Shown: piece by piece, positions 10,176 through 18,770 of the stretch
Numbering within the stretch: position 1 is the stretch's first letter
Layout of the letters: each line of letters starts with the position of its first letter
Assembly (NCBI GenBank): GCA_016790695.1
Contig: JAEUOS010000060.1
Coordinates: forward strand, 1-37,809
Direction of reading: 5' to 3'
DNA: 37,809 bases
Source: Burkholderiales bacterium
GTDB lineage: Bacteria > Pseudomonadota > Gammaproteobacteria > Burkholderiales > JAEUOS01
Program-made: the position numbers and the translations under genes
Notes under the pieces: generated by a model
The model's input: only the letters and a program-made list of their open reading frames with translations
What the model was told of the DNA's origin: nothing
Databases searched by the model: none

Positions 10176-11617
10176 ACGTGCGCGCGGACTGGGAAGTCGT
10201 CATCGGTCTGGAGACCCACGCGCAGCTCGCGACGGCGTCGAAGATCTTCTCGGGCAGTTCGACCCGCTTCGGCGCGCCGCCCAACGCGCAGGCCTGCGCG
10301 GTCGATCTTGCCTTGCCGGGCGTGCTGCCGGTGCTCAACGCCGGTGCCGTGGAATGCGCGGTCAGGTTCGGCCTCGCGGTCGGCGCGACGATCGCGCCGC
10401 GCTCGGTGTTTGCACGCAAGAACTACTTCTACCCCGACCTGCCCAAGGGCTACCAGATCAGCCAGTACGAGATCCCCGTGGTTCAGGGCGGCAGTCTCGC
10501 GATCGCCGTCGACGGCGTCGAAAAGGTGGTGCGCCTGACCCGCGCGCACCTGGAGGAGGATGCCGGGAAGTCCCTGCACGAGGACTACCACGGCATGTCG
10601 GGAATCGACCTCAACCGCGCCGGCACGCCGTTGCTGGAGATCGTCACCGAGCCCGACATGCGTTCCGCCGCCGAGGCGGTCGCCTACGCGCGCGCATTGC
10701 ACGCCCTGGTGGTGTGGCTCGGCATTTGCGACGGCAACATGCAGGAGGGCTCGTTCCGCTGCGACGCCAACGTCTCCGTGCGGCCGCGGGGCCAGGCCGC
10801 CTACGGCACCCGCTGCGAGATCAAGAACCTCAATTCGTTCCGCTTCCTCGAGCGCGCGATCCTGCATGAGGTCGACCGCCAGATCGCGCTCATCGAGGAC
10901 GGCGGGCGGGTGGTGCAGGAAACCCGCCTCTACGACCCGGAGCGCGACCACACGCGCTCGATGCGCAGCAAGGAAGACGCGATGGACTATCGCTACTTCC
11001 CCGATCCGGACCTGCTGCCGCTGGAGATCTCCGCGGAGACGGTCGAGCGCATCCGCGCCTCGCTGCCCGAACTTCCGGCCGCGATGCGTGCGCGCTTCAC
11101 CGCGCAGTACGGCCTGCCCGCCTACGACGCCGCGACGCTCACCGCGTCGCGTTCCCTCGCGCGCTACTTCGAAGCGGCGCTGACCGCCTTCGGCGGCGAC
11201 CCGAAGCTGGTATCCAACTGGATGATGGGCGAGCTCCTGAGCCGGCTCAACGAGACCGAGCGCGACGCCGAAGCGGCCGCCGTCACGCCGGACATGCTCG
11301 CCGGCCTCCTCAAGCGCATCGCCGACGGCACCCTGTCGGGCAAGCTCGCCAAGGAGGTCTTCGCCATCCTGTGGGACGAGGGCGGGAGCGCCGACGCGAT
11401 CATCGCCGCCCGGGGCCTGGCCCAGATCAGCGACACCGGCGCGCTCGAGGCCATCGTCGACGAGGTCCTGGCCGCCAACCCGAAGTCGGTCGAGGAGTTC
11501 CGCGCCGGAAAGGAAAAGGCCATGAACGCGCTGGTCGGCCAGGCCATGAAGGCCTCGCGCGGCAAGGCCAACCCGGCGCAGGTCAACGCGATCCTGCGAC
11601 GCAAGCTGTCCGGCTGA
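10172..11617 (+). CDS. gatB: Asp/Glu-tRNA amidotransferase subunit B
   Basis: GatB (481 residues) is the kinase/transamidase subunit that activates the misacylated aminoacyl-tRNA with ATP and attaches ammonia. The N-terminus [13 protein letters not shown], then [43 protein letters not shown] and [13 protein letters not shown] are all family signatures. The C-terminal YqeY-like tRNA-binding tail ends [17 protein letters not shown]. The start overlaps the preceding small gene by four bases. Together with gatC and gatA this implies the indirect Gln- and/or Asn-tRNA route. Confidence 0.97.
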   Translation: MNVRADWEVVIGLETHAQLATASKIFSGSSTRFGAPPNAQACAVDLALPGVLPVLNAGAVECAVRFGLAVGATIAPRSVFARKNYFYPDLPKGYQISQYEIPVVQGGSLAIAVDGVEKVVRLTRAHLEEDAGKSLHEDYHGMSGIDLNRAGTPLLEIVTEPDMRSAAEAVAYARALHALVVWLGICDGNMQEGSFRCDANVSVRPRGQAAYGTRCEIKNLNSFRFLERAILHEVDRQIALIEDGGRVVQETRLYDPERDHTRSMRSKEDAMDYRYFPDPDLLPLEISAETVERIRASLPELPAAMRARFTAQYGLPAYDAATLTASRSLARYFEAALTAFGGDPKLVSNWMMGELLSRLNETERDAEAAAVTPDMLAGLLKRIADGTLSGKLAKEVFAILWDEGGSADAIIAARGLAQISDTGALEAIVDEVLAANPKSVEEFRAGKEKAMNALVGQAMKASRGKANPAQVNAILRRKLSG

Positions 11618-11674
11618 TCCGGCGTTTCCCGCCCCCCGGCGCGACGGGCCGGCTTATCGGTGGAGGTTCCCGCG

Positions 11675-12172
11675 ATGATCAAGAAGCTGCATCACAACGC
11701 CTACCGCTGCCGGGATTCGGAGCAGACCCGCGCGTTCTACGAGGATTTCCTCGGCCTGCCGCTGGCCGGCACCCTGGAGATCGGGGAGACCAAGACCGGC
11801 CGCAGGACTGCCGTGCTGCATACCTTCTATCGCCTCGACGACGGTTCCTACCTGGCCTTCTTCGAGGCGCCCGACATGCCGTTCGAGTTCAAGGCGCAGC
11901 ACGACTTCGACCTGCACATCGCGCTGGAGGTCGACCCGCCGGTGCTCGAGGCCAAGCTCGCCGACGGCCGCGCGCGCGGGATCGAAACCCGCGGGATCTC
12001 CGACCATGGCTTCATCCGGTCGATCTACTTTCGCGACCCCAATGGCTACGTGATCGAACTCACCGCAAAGCTGCCCGGCCACGACCGGGCGATGGATCCG
12101 GAGGTCAACGGGGCGCGCGCGACCCTGGATCGATGGCAGGCCGCGCGCGCACGGCGCCCCGCGGGCGCCTGA
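11675..12172 (+). CDS. VOC-family (glyoxalase/dioxygenase-like) protein
   Basis: The 165-residue protein has two beta-alpha-beta-beta-beta half-repeats of the vicinal-oxygen-chelate fold. It begins KKLHHNAYRCRDSEQTRAFYEDFLGLPL (quoted here in parts: KKLHHNAYRCRDSEQ, then TRAFYEDFLG); the second half holds GISDHGFIRSIYFRDPNGYV followed by IELTAK. Likely metal ligands are His in LHHNAYR, His/Glu in the second module and the terminal Glu of VIELTA. Substrate is unknown; glyoxalase I, fosfomycin-resistance-like or ring-cleavage roles are all possible. GGAGG at 11662-11666, eight bases before the ATG at 11675, decides the start over an in-frame GTG at 11660. Confidence 0.85.
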   Translation: MIKKLHHNAYRCRDSEQTRAFYEDFLGLPLAGTLEIGETKTGRRTAVLHTFYRLDDGSYLAFFEAPDMPFEFKAQHDFDLHIALEVDPPVLEAKLADGRARGIETRGISDHGFIRSIYFRDPNGYVIELTAKLPGHDRAMDPEVNGARATLDRWQAARARRPAGA

Positions 12173-12193
12173 GCGCCGCGCCATCCGCGCGGC

Positions 12194-12841
12194 TCACGGC
12201 TTCCTGGCGGGCGCGCGATCCGTCGGGCCCGCGCCCGTCAGCTCGGCGTAGCGCCTGCGGTCCTCGTCGAACCGGACGTTGACCTGCGTCACCTCGTTCT
12301 TCTTGGCGCCGTAGAGCAGCTTTTCGGCCTTCAGCGCCGCCTCGTTCTCGTCCACGCGCCGCTTGAGTTCAGGCGGCAGGGCGCGCTTCTTGTAGAACTC
12401 CGCCTCGGAACGGTTCTCGGCCGCCTGGCGCTCGAGGAGCGAAATCCGCTTCTCCGACTCGCGCACCTCGCGCTCGACCTGCGCCAGGGCGCGCTGGCGC
12501 TTGCTTTCGATGTCGTCGAGGCCGGAATACGTGTTGAGGAGCGCCTTGTCCTTGCGCATCTGCTCGCGCTGACGTTCGTCCTCCTCCTTCTTCTTGCGCT
12601 CCTCGGCCTCGCGCGCGGCGATCTGCTCGGGGGTCAGCGGGGCGTCGATCTTCTTGACCGTCGTCCCCTGGGGCGAAAGCACGCGCCCCTCGCGGCCCAC
12701 GCACTCGGGCAGCGGCCGGTCGGAGGTGATGGTCTTGCCGGAGGCGTCCTTGCAGGTGTAGATGCGGGTCTGGGCGTGCGCGCCCAGGGCCGCCGCGCCG
12801 ACGGACAGGGCCAGCAGCAGGAACACCCCGCGAGCTTCCAT
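12194..12841 (-). CDS. DUF4124-containing exported protein with coiled coil
   Basis: This 215-residue protein has a signal peptide (residues 1-23, VFLLLALSVGAAALGAHAQ) and is then a DUF4124 module: IYTCKDASGKTITSDRPLPEC, a short beta-rich domain common in betaproteobacterial envelope proteins of unknown function. From about residue 70 to 200 it is a highly charged helical coiled coil (EEERKKKEEDERQREQMRK type sequence), ending in a basic Ala/Pro tail. GAGGAGG upstream of the ATG at 12841 supports the start. It follows pyrE by 19 bases and is probably co-transcribed. Its 3' end is 21 bases from the convergent VOC gene. Confidence 0.85.
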   Translation of the reverse strand: MEARGVFLLLALSVGAAALGAHAQTRIYTCKDASGKTITSDRPLPECVGREGRVLSPQGTTVKKIDAPLTPEQIAAREAEERKKKEEDERQREQMRKDKALLNTYSGLDDIESKRQRALAQVEREVRESEKRISLLERQAAENRSEAEFYKKRALPPELKRRVDENEAALKAEKLLYGAKKNEVTQVNVRFDEDRRRYAELTGAGPTDRAPARKP

Positions 12842-12860
12842 CACCCCAGCCTCCTCTGGA

Positions 12861-13517
12861 CTACGGCCGCCCGGACGTACCGTAGGCACGTCGATAGGCG
12901 GCGACCGCCTCGTGGAATTGTAGCAACGCCGGGTCCGCCGACTCGCCCAGAACGCCCAGGACGTCGGCCAGGCTGGCAATGCTGACAACGGGGATGCCGT
13001 ACATGCGGTTGACCTCCTCGACCGCGGAGAGTTCACCGGAGCCGCGCTCCATGCGATCGAGCGCGATGACCACGCCGGCCGCCGTGGCGCCGGCATCGCG
13101 GATCAGGCGCACCGACTCGCGCACCGAGGTGCCCGCCGAGATGACATCGTCGATCACCAGCACCCGTCCGGCCAGCGGCCGGCCGACGATCATGCCGCCC
13201 TCGCCGTGGTCCTTGGCCTCCTTGCGGTTGTAGGCGAACGGCACATCGCGGCCGAGACGCGCCAGTTCGACCGCGGTCGCCGCCGCCAGCGCGATGCCCT
13301 TGTAGGCCGGCCCGAAAAGCATGTCGAACGGCACACCCGACGCCACGATGGTCCTGGCATAGAATTCCGCCAGCCTGCCGAGCGCGGCGCCGTGATCGAA
13401 CGAGCCGGCGTTGAAGAAATACGGCGACAGGCGCCCCGCCTTGGTCTTGAACTCGCCGAAGGTGATCACCTTCGCTGCGATGCAAAAGCGGATGAATTCC
13501 TGGCGCAAGCCGGACAT
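12861..13517 (-). CDS. pyrE: Orotate phosphoribosyltransferase
   Basis: PyrE (218 residues) converts orotate and PRPP to orotidine 5'-phosphate in pyrimidine synthesis. The N-terminal [19 protein letters not shown] is the orotate-site motif, [11 protein letters not shown] is the catalytic flexible-loop region, [13 protein letters not shown] holds the catalytic lysine region, and [14 protein letters not shown] is the PRPP-binding loop. Length matches the proteobacterial enzyme. It starts 30 bases from the divergently transcribed exonuclease III gene, so their promoters must overlap or lie inside the opposite coding sequence. Confidence 0.97.
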   Translation of the reverse strand: MSGLRQEFIRFCIAAKVITFGEFKTKAGRLSPYFFNAGSFDHGAALGRLAEFYARTIVASGVPFDMLFGPAYKGIALAAATAVELARLGRDVPFAYNRKEAKDHGEGGMIVGRPLAGRVLVIDDVISAGTSVRESVRLIRDAGATAAGVVIALDRMERGSGELSAVEEVNRMYGIPVVSIASLADVLGVLGESADPALLQFHEAVAAYRRAYGTSGRP

Positions 13518-13534
13518 GTGGCGACAACCCCGGG

Positions 13535-13543
13535 AAAAAAAAA
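13535..13543 (+). repeat. Run of nine adenines before the exonuclease III start
   Basis: Nine consecutive A occupy most of the short space between the divergent pyrE and exonuclease III starts, followed by GAGC and the GTG start at 13548. Such a tract is rare in this GC-rich sequence and could vary in length by slippage or bend DNA at the shared promoter region. Confidence 0.9.
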
Positions 13544-13547
13544 GAGC

Positions 13548-14330
13548 GTGCGGATTATCTCACTCAACCTGAACGGCATCCGGTCGGCGGCGAAAAAGGG
13601 CTGCTTCGACTGGCTTCGGAAACAGAAGGCCGACGTCATCTGCGTGCAGGAACTCAAGGCCCAGGAGGCCGACATGACGGCGGAGTTCCTGATGCCCGGT
13701 ACCGCGAAGAACCGCATGCACGGCCACTTCCACTACGCGCTCAAGAAGGGCTACAGCGGCGTGGGGGTCTACACGCGCGCGGTGCCGGAGCGCGTCGCGA
13801 CCGGCTTCGGCTCGCGCGAGTTCGACGCGGAGGGGCGATACGTACGCGCCGACTTCCCCGGGCACTCGGTGGTCTCCCTGTATCAGCCGTCCGGCTCGTC
13901 GGGTGAAGAGCGCCAGGCGGCCAAGTTCCGCTTTCTCGACCAGTTCCTGCCGCACCTGAAGCGCCTGCGCCGCGAGGGGCGCGAGTTCGTCATCTGCGGC
14001 GACCTCAACATCGCCCATCGCGAGATCGACCTCAGGAACTGGAAGAGCAACCAGAAGAACTCCGGTTTCCTGCCCGAGGAGCGCGCCTGGCTGACGCGGG
14101 TGTTCGACGAAGTCGGCTTCGTCGACGTCTACCGTGCGCTGCACCCGGAGGCCACCGGCGAGTCGTACACCTGGTGGAGCAATCGCGGCGCCGCCTACGA
14201 GAAGAACGTCGGCTGGCGCCTCGACTACCAGATCGCCACCCCGGGCATCGCGGCGCGCGCGCGCCAGGCTGCGGTCTACAAGGCGCAGCGGTTCTCCGAC
14301 CACGCGCCGCTCGTCATCGATTACGAATGA
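13548..14330 (+). CDS. xthA: Exodeoxyribonuclease III (AP endonuclease)
   Basis: This 260-residue enzyme repairs abasic sites and removes 3' blocks. Family motifs are [26 protein letters not shown] (metal-binding Glu), [15 protein letters not shown] (Asp/Asn active site), [11 protein letters not shown] and the terminal [11 protein letters not shown] (catalytic Asp-His). The frame is open far upstream, so the start is a choice: GTG at 13548 directly precedes the conserved strand and has a purine run before it, while an in-frame GTG at 13518 would add ten residues. No ATG is suitably placed. Confidence 0.93.
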   Translation: MRIISLNLNGIRSAAKKGCFDWLRKQKADVICVQELKAQEADMTAEFLMPGTAKNRMHGHFHYALKKGYSGVGVYTRAVPERVATGFGSREFDAEGRYVRADFPGHSVVSLYQPSGSSGEERQAAKFRFLDQFLPHLKRLRREGREFVICGDLNIAHREIDLRNWKSNQKNSGFLPEERAWLTRVFDEVGFVDVYRALHPEATGESYTWWSNRGAAYEKNVGWRLDYQIATPGIAARARQAAVYKAQRFSDHAPLVIDYE

Positions 14331-14439
14331 CCGGCCGCCGGGCCGGCGCAGCCGCATCGGACCGGGCTCGGGCCGGGATCGGTCCGGCCCGGTGTAATCT
14401 ACGCGCACGACGTGGCCGGCCGGGGGGCGGGGGGATGTG

Positions 14440-15309
14440 ATGGGACTGCGGTTGAAGTTCAACCTCGTGCTGGCGTTCGTCTTCGTCCTGGGCATCGGCG
14501 TTTCCGGCCTGGTTTCCTACAACCTGCTGCACGCGAACGCGCGCGCCGAAGTGCTGCGCAATGCCGGGGTGATGATGGAAGCTGCCCTGGCCATGCGGAC
14601 CTACACCGTCGACCGCGTGCGGCCGGTGTTGCGGATCAGCGACAGCGAGTTCCTGCCGCAGGGCGTCCCCGCCTACGGCGCCACCCAGATCATGGCGCTC
14701 CTGCACCGGAAGTACCCGGACTATTTCTACAAGGAAGCCACGCTGAATCCGACCAACCCGGCCGATCGCGCGGTCGAGTGGGAAGCCGACGTGGTCAACG
14801 CGTTTCGCAACAACGAGGCGCTGCGCGAGATCAGCGGCGAGCGCATGACGCCCTCCGGGCTGTCGCTGTACCTGGCGCGCCCCTTGCAGATCAAGGACGC
14901 GGCCTGCCTGGCCTGCCACAGCACCCCGGACGCGGCACCGGCGGCCATGGTCAAGGCCTACGGCCCGTCGAACGGCTTCGGATGGAAGCTCAACGAGATC
15001 ATCGGCGCGCAGATCGTCTCGGTGCCGATGACCCTGCCGGTGGCCAATGCGACGCGCGCCTTCTACACCTTCATGGCATCGCTGTCCGGCGTCTTCCTGA
15101 TCCTGTTCGTGATCCTGAACGCGATGCTCTCCCTGATGATCGTCCGCCCGATCCGCGCCATGGCGGCGACCGCCGACAGCATCAGCGTGGGCAAGCTCGA
15201 CCTGCCCGAGCTCCCGGAGGCGGGCAAGGATGAAGTGGCGCTGCTGGCGCGCTCGTTCAACCGGATGCGGCGCTCGCTGGAGAAGGCGATCCGCCTGATC
15301 GACGGCTGA
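14440..15309 (+). CDS. Membrane c-type-haem sensor (Tll0287-like domain plus HAMP)
   Basis: This 289-residue protein has a membrane span at about residues 7-27, then a periplasmic Tll0287-like (DUF3365) domain containing AACLACHSTP. The CxxCH is Cys156-Cys159-His160, a covalent haem c site. A second span (about 208-235) leads to a cytoplasmic HAMP domain (PIRAMAATADSISVGKLDL onward), and the protein ends there. There is no kinase, cyclase or chemotaxis output module, so the signal must pass to another protein. The Ser/Thr kinase gene starts 15 bases downstream. The likely input is redox state or a haem ligand such as NO, CO or O2 (inference). The ATG at 14440 has a G-rich sequence before it; an overlapping GTG is three bases upstream. 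Confidence 0.88.
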   Translation: MGLRLKFNLVLAFVFVLGIGVSGLVSYNLLHANARAEVLRNAGVMMEAALAMRTYTVDRVRPVLRISDSEFLPQGVPAYGATQIMALLHRKYPDYFYKEATLNPTNPADRAVEWEADVVNAFRNNEALREISGERMTPSGLSLYLARPLQIKDAACLACHSTPDAAPAAMVKAYGPSNGFGWKLNEIIGAQIVSVPMTLPVANATRAFYTFMASLSGVFLILFVILNAMLSLMIVRPIRAMAATADSISVGKLDLPELPEAGKDEVALLARSFNRMRRSLEKAIRLIDG

Positions 15310-15324
15310 TCGGAAGAGGTTGCC

Positions 15325-16836
15325 GTGCTTTCCTCCGTCGCCCTGCCCAGCGGATTCGCGCTCAACGAGTACCGCATCGAATCGACGCTCGGGGTCGGGG
15401 GATTCGGCGTGACCTACCTGGCCCGCGATGCCAACCTGGACCTCAGGGTGGCGATCAAGGAATACATGCCCGGCGACCTCGCGCTGCGCAACGCCGACCA
15501 CTCGGTGTCGGTGAAGTCCGACCAGGCGCGCGACACGTTCCGCTGGGGCCGCGAGCGATTCCTCGAGGAGTCGCGCACCCTCGCCTCGTTCAAGCACGAC
15601 AACATCGTGCGCGTGATGCGCTTCTTCGAGGCCAATCAGACCGCCTACATGGTCATGGAATTCGTGGCCGGCATGCCGCTCAACGACTGGGTGGCGGCAC
15701 GCCGCCCGCCGTCCCAGGAGGCGATCCTGAAGCTGGCGCTGCCGCTGCTCGACGGCCTCGAGGTGGTCCATCGCGGCGGCTATCTGCATCGCGACATCAA
15801 GCCGGCCAACATCTTCATCCGCGACGACGGCAGGCCGGTGCTGATCGACTTCGGCTCGGCGCGCGCCACGCGCGGCAGCCCCGATCTCACGGCCATCGTC
15901 ACGCCGGGCTACGCGCCGCTCGAGCAGTATCACGCCCAGGGCAATCAGGGACCGTGGAGCGACCTGTATTCGGTGGGCGCGGTGCTGTACTGGCTGGTCA
16001 CCGGCCAGAAGCCGCTGGAGGCGGCTGCCCGCGCCCGCAGCGACCCGCTGGTGCCGGCGCTGGAGGCCGGCGACCGGCGCCGCTACAGCGAGGCGCTGCT
16101 GCGGGCGGTCGACTGGGCGCTCGCGCCCGCGGAGGAACAGCGCCCGCAGTCCGCGGCACGCTTGAAGGAGGCCCTCCTGCGGGTGTCCGGCCCGGCCGGC
16201 TCGGAGGCGCCCACCGTGCTCGCGGATGCGCCTGCCGCGACGGGCCAGCCCGTTCAGTCGCCGCCGCTGAGCACGCTGGTATTCGATCAGGCGACCCTCG
16301 ATGCCGTGAGCAATGCTCTGGCGCAGCATATCGGCCCGATCGCCCGGGCCGTGGTGCGGGCGGCGGCGAGGAAATCGATCGGCCTCGCGCAACTGGCCGA
16401 AACCGCGGGCGCGGAGATCGATGATGCGGCCGCGCGCGCCGCATTCGTCCGGCAATTCGTCGACGCCGGAAGGGCATCGGGGTCGTCGTCGCGGCCGGTA
16501 TCGCGGCCAACGCCAACCCCGCAGCCGGTCTCGCAGCCGGTCGTATCGGCGCCGGTATCGCGCCCGGCCAGCCAGCCGTCGTCACAGCCGGTCAGCGGCA
16601 GCCTGCCCCCGCAGCCGGCATCCGCCCTGGCGCGGTTCGATCCGGACCTGCTTGCCCGCCTCGAAACCGCGCTCGCCGACGAGATGGGCGCGATGGCGCG
16701 GGTCGTGGTGCGCCGGGCCGCTTCCCGCGCGCGCGACGAGGCCGAGCTGTTCCTTCTGGTCGCCGATGAAATCGAGGATCCCGCGATCCGCAGGAAGATC
16801 ACGCGCATGGCGGTCTCGGCCGCGCGCCGGACGTAG
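15325..16836 (+). CDS. Soluble Ser/Thr protein kinase with two C-terminal helical modules
   Basis: The 503-residue protein is a Hanks-type kinase: glycine loop GVGGFGVTY (residues 23-31), Lys45 in VAIKEYMP, HRDIKPANIF (catalytic Asp157), DFGSA (Asp175) and PGYAPLEQY, the form of activation-segment end seen in a bacterial subfamily. All catalytic residues are present. After residue 300 come two copies of a roughly 64-residue helical module (about 319-382 and 437-500), each with F-D-x3-L, GxxARxVVR and AA. A Ser/Pro/Gln/Val linker (387-432) separates them. No membrane span is visible. The start is GTG, preceded by GGAAGAGG. It sits directly behind the haem sensor and is probably its output partner. 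Confidence 0.92.
   Translation: MLSSVALPSGFALNEYRIESTLGVGGFGVTYLARDANLDLRVAIKEYMPGDLALRNADHSVSVKSDQARDTFRWGRERFLEESRTLASFKHDNIVRVMRFFEANQTAYMVMEFVAGMPLNDWVAARRPPSQEAILKLALPLLDGLEVVHRGGYLHRDIKPANIFIRDDGRPVLIDFGSARATRGSPDLTAIVTPGYAPLEQYHAQGNQGPWSDLYSVGAVLYWLVTGQKPLEAAARARSDPLVPALEAGDRRRYSEALLRAVDWALAPAEEQRPQSAARLKEALLRVSGPAGSEAPTVLADAPAATGQPVQSPPLSTLVFDQATLDAVSNALAQHIGPIARAVVRAAARKSIGLAQLAETAGAEIDDAAARAAFVRQFVDAGRASGSSSRPVSRPTPTPQPVSQPVVSAPVSRPASQPSSQPVSGSLPPQPASALARFDPDLLARLETALADEMGAMARVVVRRAASRARDEAELFLLVADEIEDPAIRRKITRMAVSAARRT
16483..16620 (+). repeat. Low-complexity repeats encoding an SRPVS/SQPVS linker
   Basis: Imperfect tandem copies of CAGCCGGT/CGGCCGGTATCG-like units encode alternating RPVS, QPVS, APVS and QPSS in the kinase linker between the two helical modules. 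The repeats may change copy number between strains. Confidence 0.75.
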
Positions 16837-16843
16837 GCCCGGC

Positions 16844-17272
16844 ATGGCGGAAACGGGCCTGGTGGCCGCGCAGTTCATCCTGATCGGCGTCATTGTCTGG
16901 CTGGGTGGCTTGCCGCGGCCGGCACCGCTGCCGCTCGCGCTGTGCGCCGCCGGTATCGCGCTGGGTGTCTGGACCCTGGCTCACAATCGCCCCGGCAACT
17001 TCAACATCCGGCCCACCCCCAGGGCGGCTGCGCGCCTGGTGACCGGCGGCCCCTACCGGCGCATACGCCATCCGATGTATGCCGCGCTCCTGCTCCTCAT
17101 GGCCGGCCTGGTCGCGGCCGCGTCGTCGATTTCCGCCTGGGCGGCGCTGTGCGCGCTCGCCGCCGTGCTGGCCGCCAAGGCCCGGCGCGAGGAGGCTCAT
17201 CTGCGCGACCGCTTCCCCGGATACGCCGAGTACGCGGCGCGCACGCGCCGCTTCGTGCCCGGGATCTGGTGA
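16844..17272 (+). CDS. ICMT/PEMT-family membrane methyltransferase
   Basis: This 142-residue integral membrane protein has about four hydrophobic segments. It carries the isoprenylcysteine carboxyl methyltransferase family signature: GGPYRRIRHPMYAALLLL, then a charged REEAHLRDRFPGYAEYAART and a terminal RFVPGIW. The Arg-His-Pro and Glu-Glu motifs bind S-adenosylmethionine in related enzymes. Bacterial members methylate lipids or small molecules, mostly unknown. It starts seven bases after the kinase stop and is probably in the same transcript. Whether it takes part in the sensor-kinase pathway is not shown. Confidence 0.85.
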   Translation: MAETGLVAAQFILIGVIVWLGGLPRPAPLPLALCAAGIALGVWTLAHNRPGNFNIRPTPRAAARLVTGGPYRRIRHPMYAALLLLMAGLVAAASSISAWAALCALAAVLAAKARREEAHLRDRFPGYAEYAARTRRFVPGIW

Positions 17273-17300
17273 CACCGTTCCCCGACCCGAAGGAGATGCC

Positions 17301-17594
17301 ATGCCGAAAGCCTACTGGGTAGCCACCTACCGCTCCATCGACAATCCCGAAGCGCTCGCCGCCTATTCGCGACTGGCCGGCCCGGCGATCCAGGCCGCTG
17401 GCGGCCGCTTCCTCGCCCGCGGCCCGGCGGTGGCGGCATGGGAGGCCGGACTCCTGCAGCGCACCGTGCTGATCGAGTTCGACAGCGTCGCCGCCGCCCG
17501 GGCGGCGCACGACGCCCCGGCCTATCAGGAGGCTCTGCGCGCGCTCGGCAATGGCGCCGTGCGGGACCTCCGGGTGGTCGAGGGCGTCGCCTAG
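17301..17594 (+). CDS. DUF1330-family protein
   Basis: A 97-residue ferredoxin-like (dimeric alpha/beta barrel) protein starting PKAYWVATYRSIDNPEALAA and continuing YSRLAGPAIQAAGGRFLARG, then RTVLIEFDSVAAARAAHDA and AYQEALR, all typical of DUF1330. Members are small cytoplasmic proteins of unknown function, sometimes near antibiotic-monooxygenase-like folds. AAGGAG at 17290-17295 precedes the ATG at a good distance. It lies 28 bases after the methyltransferase gene and ends 16 bases before a convergent gene. Confidence 0.88.
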   Translation: MPKAYWVATYRSIDNPEALAAYSRLAGPAIQAAGGRFLARGPAVAAWEAGLLQRTVLIEFDSVAAARAAHDAPAYQEALRALGNGAVRDLRVVEGVA

Positions 17595-17610
17595 ACGCCG
17601 CCTTCCCGAT

Positions 17611-18741
17611 TCAGGCCGGCTGCAGACGCTTGCGGCGTGCCGCCTCGGCGGCCATCTTGCGTCGCCAGCGCCACCAGCGCACCGACTGCACCAGGGCGCC
17701 GTCGCGCAGCATCACCGCCTCGCGTTCGCCCACGACGAACCAGCGCGGCGCAGGCGGCGCCTCGGTCCAGTTCGCGAGCGGCTGCGCGGCCAGGGCCGCC
17801 TGCACGTTGGCGGTCAGCAGGAGCGCCTGGCGCTCGCGCAGGACCGGATCTTCGGCCGCCGGCATCCCGAGGACGCGGGCGCTGTCGCCGGCCGCGAACA
17901 CATGGGCATGCGAGGTACTGCGCAACTGCGCGTCGACGGCAAGGAATCCCGCCGCGTCGAGGGCCAGCCCGGCGGCCCGGAGCCAGCGCGGCGGCGTGTT
18001 GCCCTGCGCCCACAGCGTCACATCGGTGGCCAGTCGCGCGCCATTGGCGAGGTGCAGCGTCTCGCGCGTGACTTCGATCGGCGCCGCGCCGCGCAGCAGG
18101 CTGATGCCGCGGACCATGCAGGCCGCCTCGAAGACCTCCGATGCGGCTTCGGGCAATTCCTCGACCAGGCGCGCTCCCGTCGTCACCAGATGAAAGCCGC
18201 AGCCCGCGAGGGTCGCCTGCGGCACCTCCCGCACCAGCCGCCGGTGCGCGGCCAGCCACATCTCCGCCGCCCAGGCCCCGCCGCCGACGAAGGCGATGCG
18301 CCTGAGCAACCCGTCGCGCACCAGCTCGACAACGCGATCGAAGCCCTCGACGAAGAGCTCCGTCGGCCGCGCCAGGAGCGCGTTCTCCCGCACGCCGGGC
18401 ACCTCCGGCGATGCCGTGGTGGTCGGGGCGTCGATGCTGGCCACGTCGAACTCGAGACGCTGGCCCGATTCGGTCGTGGCCACCCGGGCATGCGCATCGA
18501 GCCCGACCACGGCGTCCTCGACGAAGCGGGCGCGGATGCGCTTGGCCAGCGCGCCCAGGTCGTAGCAGGCCTCGGCGTGCGACACCTGTCCGGCCACCAG
18601 CTCGGCCGCCAGCGACGGCAGGATCATCAACCGACGCGGATGCACGAGCGTGACATCGGCATTGCGCGTCGAGGCGGCGGCGAGCCCGGCCAGAAGCTCC
18701 GCGTGCGCAATGCCGCCGCCGATCAGCAGGAGTCGTTTCAC
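17611..18741 (-). CDS. FAD/NAD(P)-dependent oxidoreductase resembling the SelD-associated N-terminal domain
   Basis: The 376-residue flavoprotein starts KRLLLIGGGIAHAELLAGL, a Rossmann FAD motif like that of the TIGR03169 group, proteins found alone or fused ahead of selenophosphate synthetase SelD. A second nucleotide motif is RRIAFVGGGAWAAEMWLA; the C-terminal FAD signature is SHAHVFAAGDSARV. No CxxC redox pair is seen, so it resembles NDH-2/sulfide-quinone-reductase-type enzymes. The usual His in GGGHAH is Ile here. The start is a GTG at 18741 with a weak ribosome site. It is the last gene of the ArsS cluster, 29 bases after the glycosyltransferase. The electron acceptor or substrate is unknown. 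Confidence 0.82.
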   Translation of the reverse strand: MKRLLLIGGGIAHAELLAGLAAASTRNADVTLVHPRRLMILPSLAAELVAGQVSHAEACYDLGALAKRIRARFVEDAVVGLDAHARVATTESGQRLEFDVASIDAPTTTASPEVPGVRENALLARPTELFVEGFDRVVELVRDGLLRRIAFVGGGAWAAEMWLAAHRRLVREVPQATLAGCGFHLVTTGARLVEELPEAASEVFEAACMVRGISLLRGAAPIEVTRETLHLANGARLATDVTLWAQGNTPPRWLRAAGLALDAAGFLAVDAQLRSTSHAHVFAAGDSARVLGMPAAEDPVLRERQALLLTANVQAALAAQPLANWTEAPPAPRWFVVGEREAVMLRDGALVQSVRWWRWRRKMAAEAARRKRLQPA

Positions 18742-18770
18742 GGATCCGGATTCTAGTGGTGCGGCATCGC

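Noticed and set aside
14360..14396. Complementary GC-rich segments between the exonuclease III and haem sensor genes
   Set aside because: Several competing short stems are possible (CGGACCG/CGGTCCG, ACCGGGC/GCCCGGT), but loops are long and no T run follows, so a terminator call is not supported.
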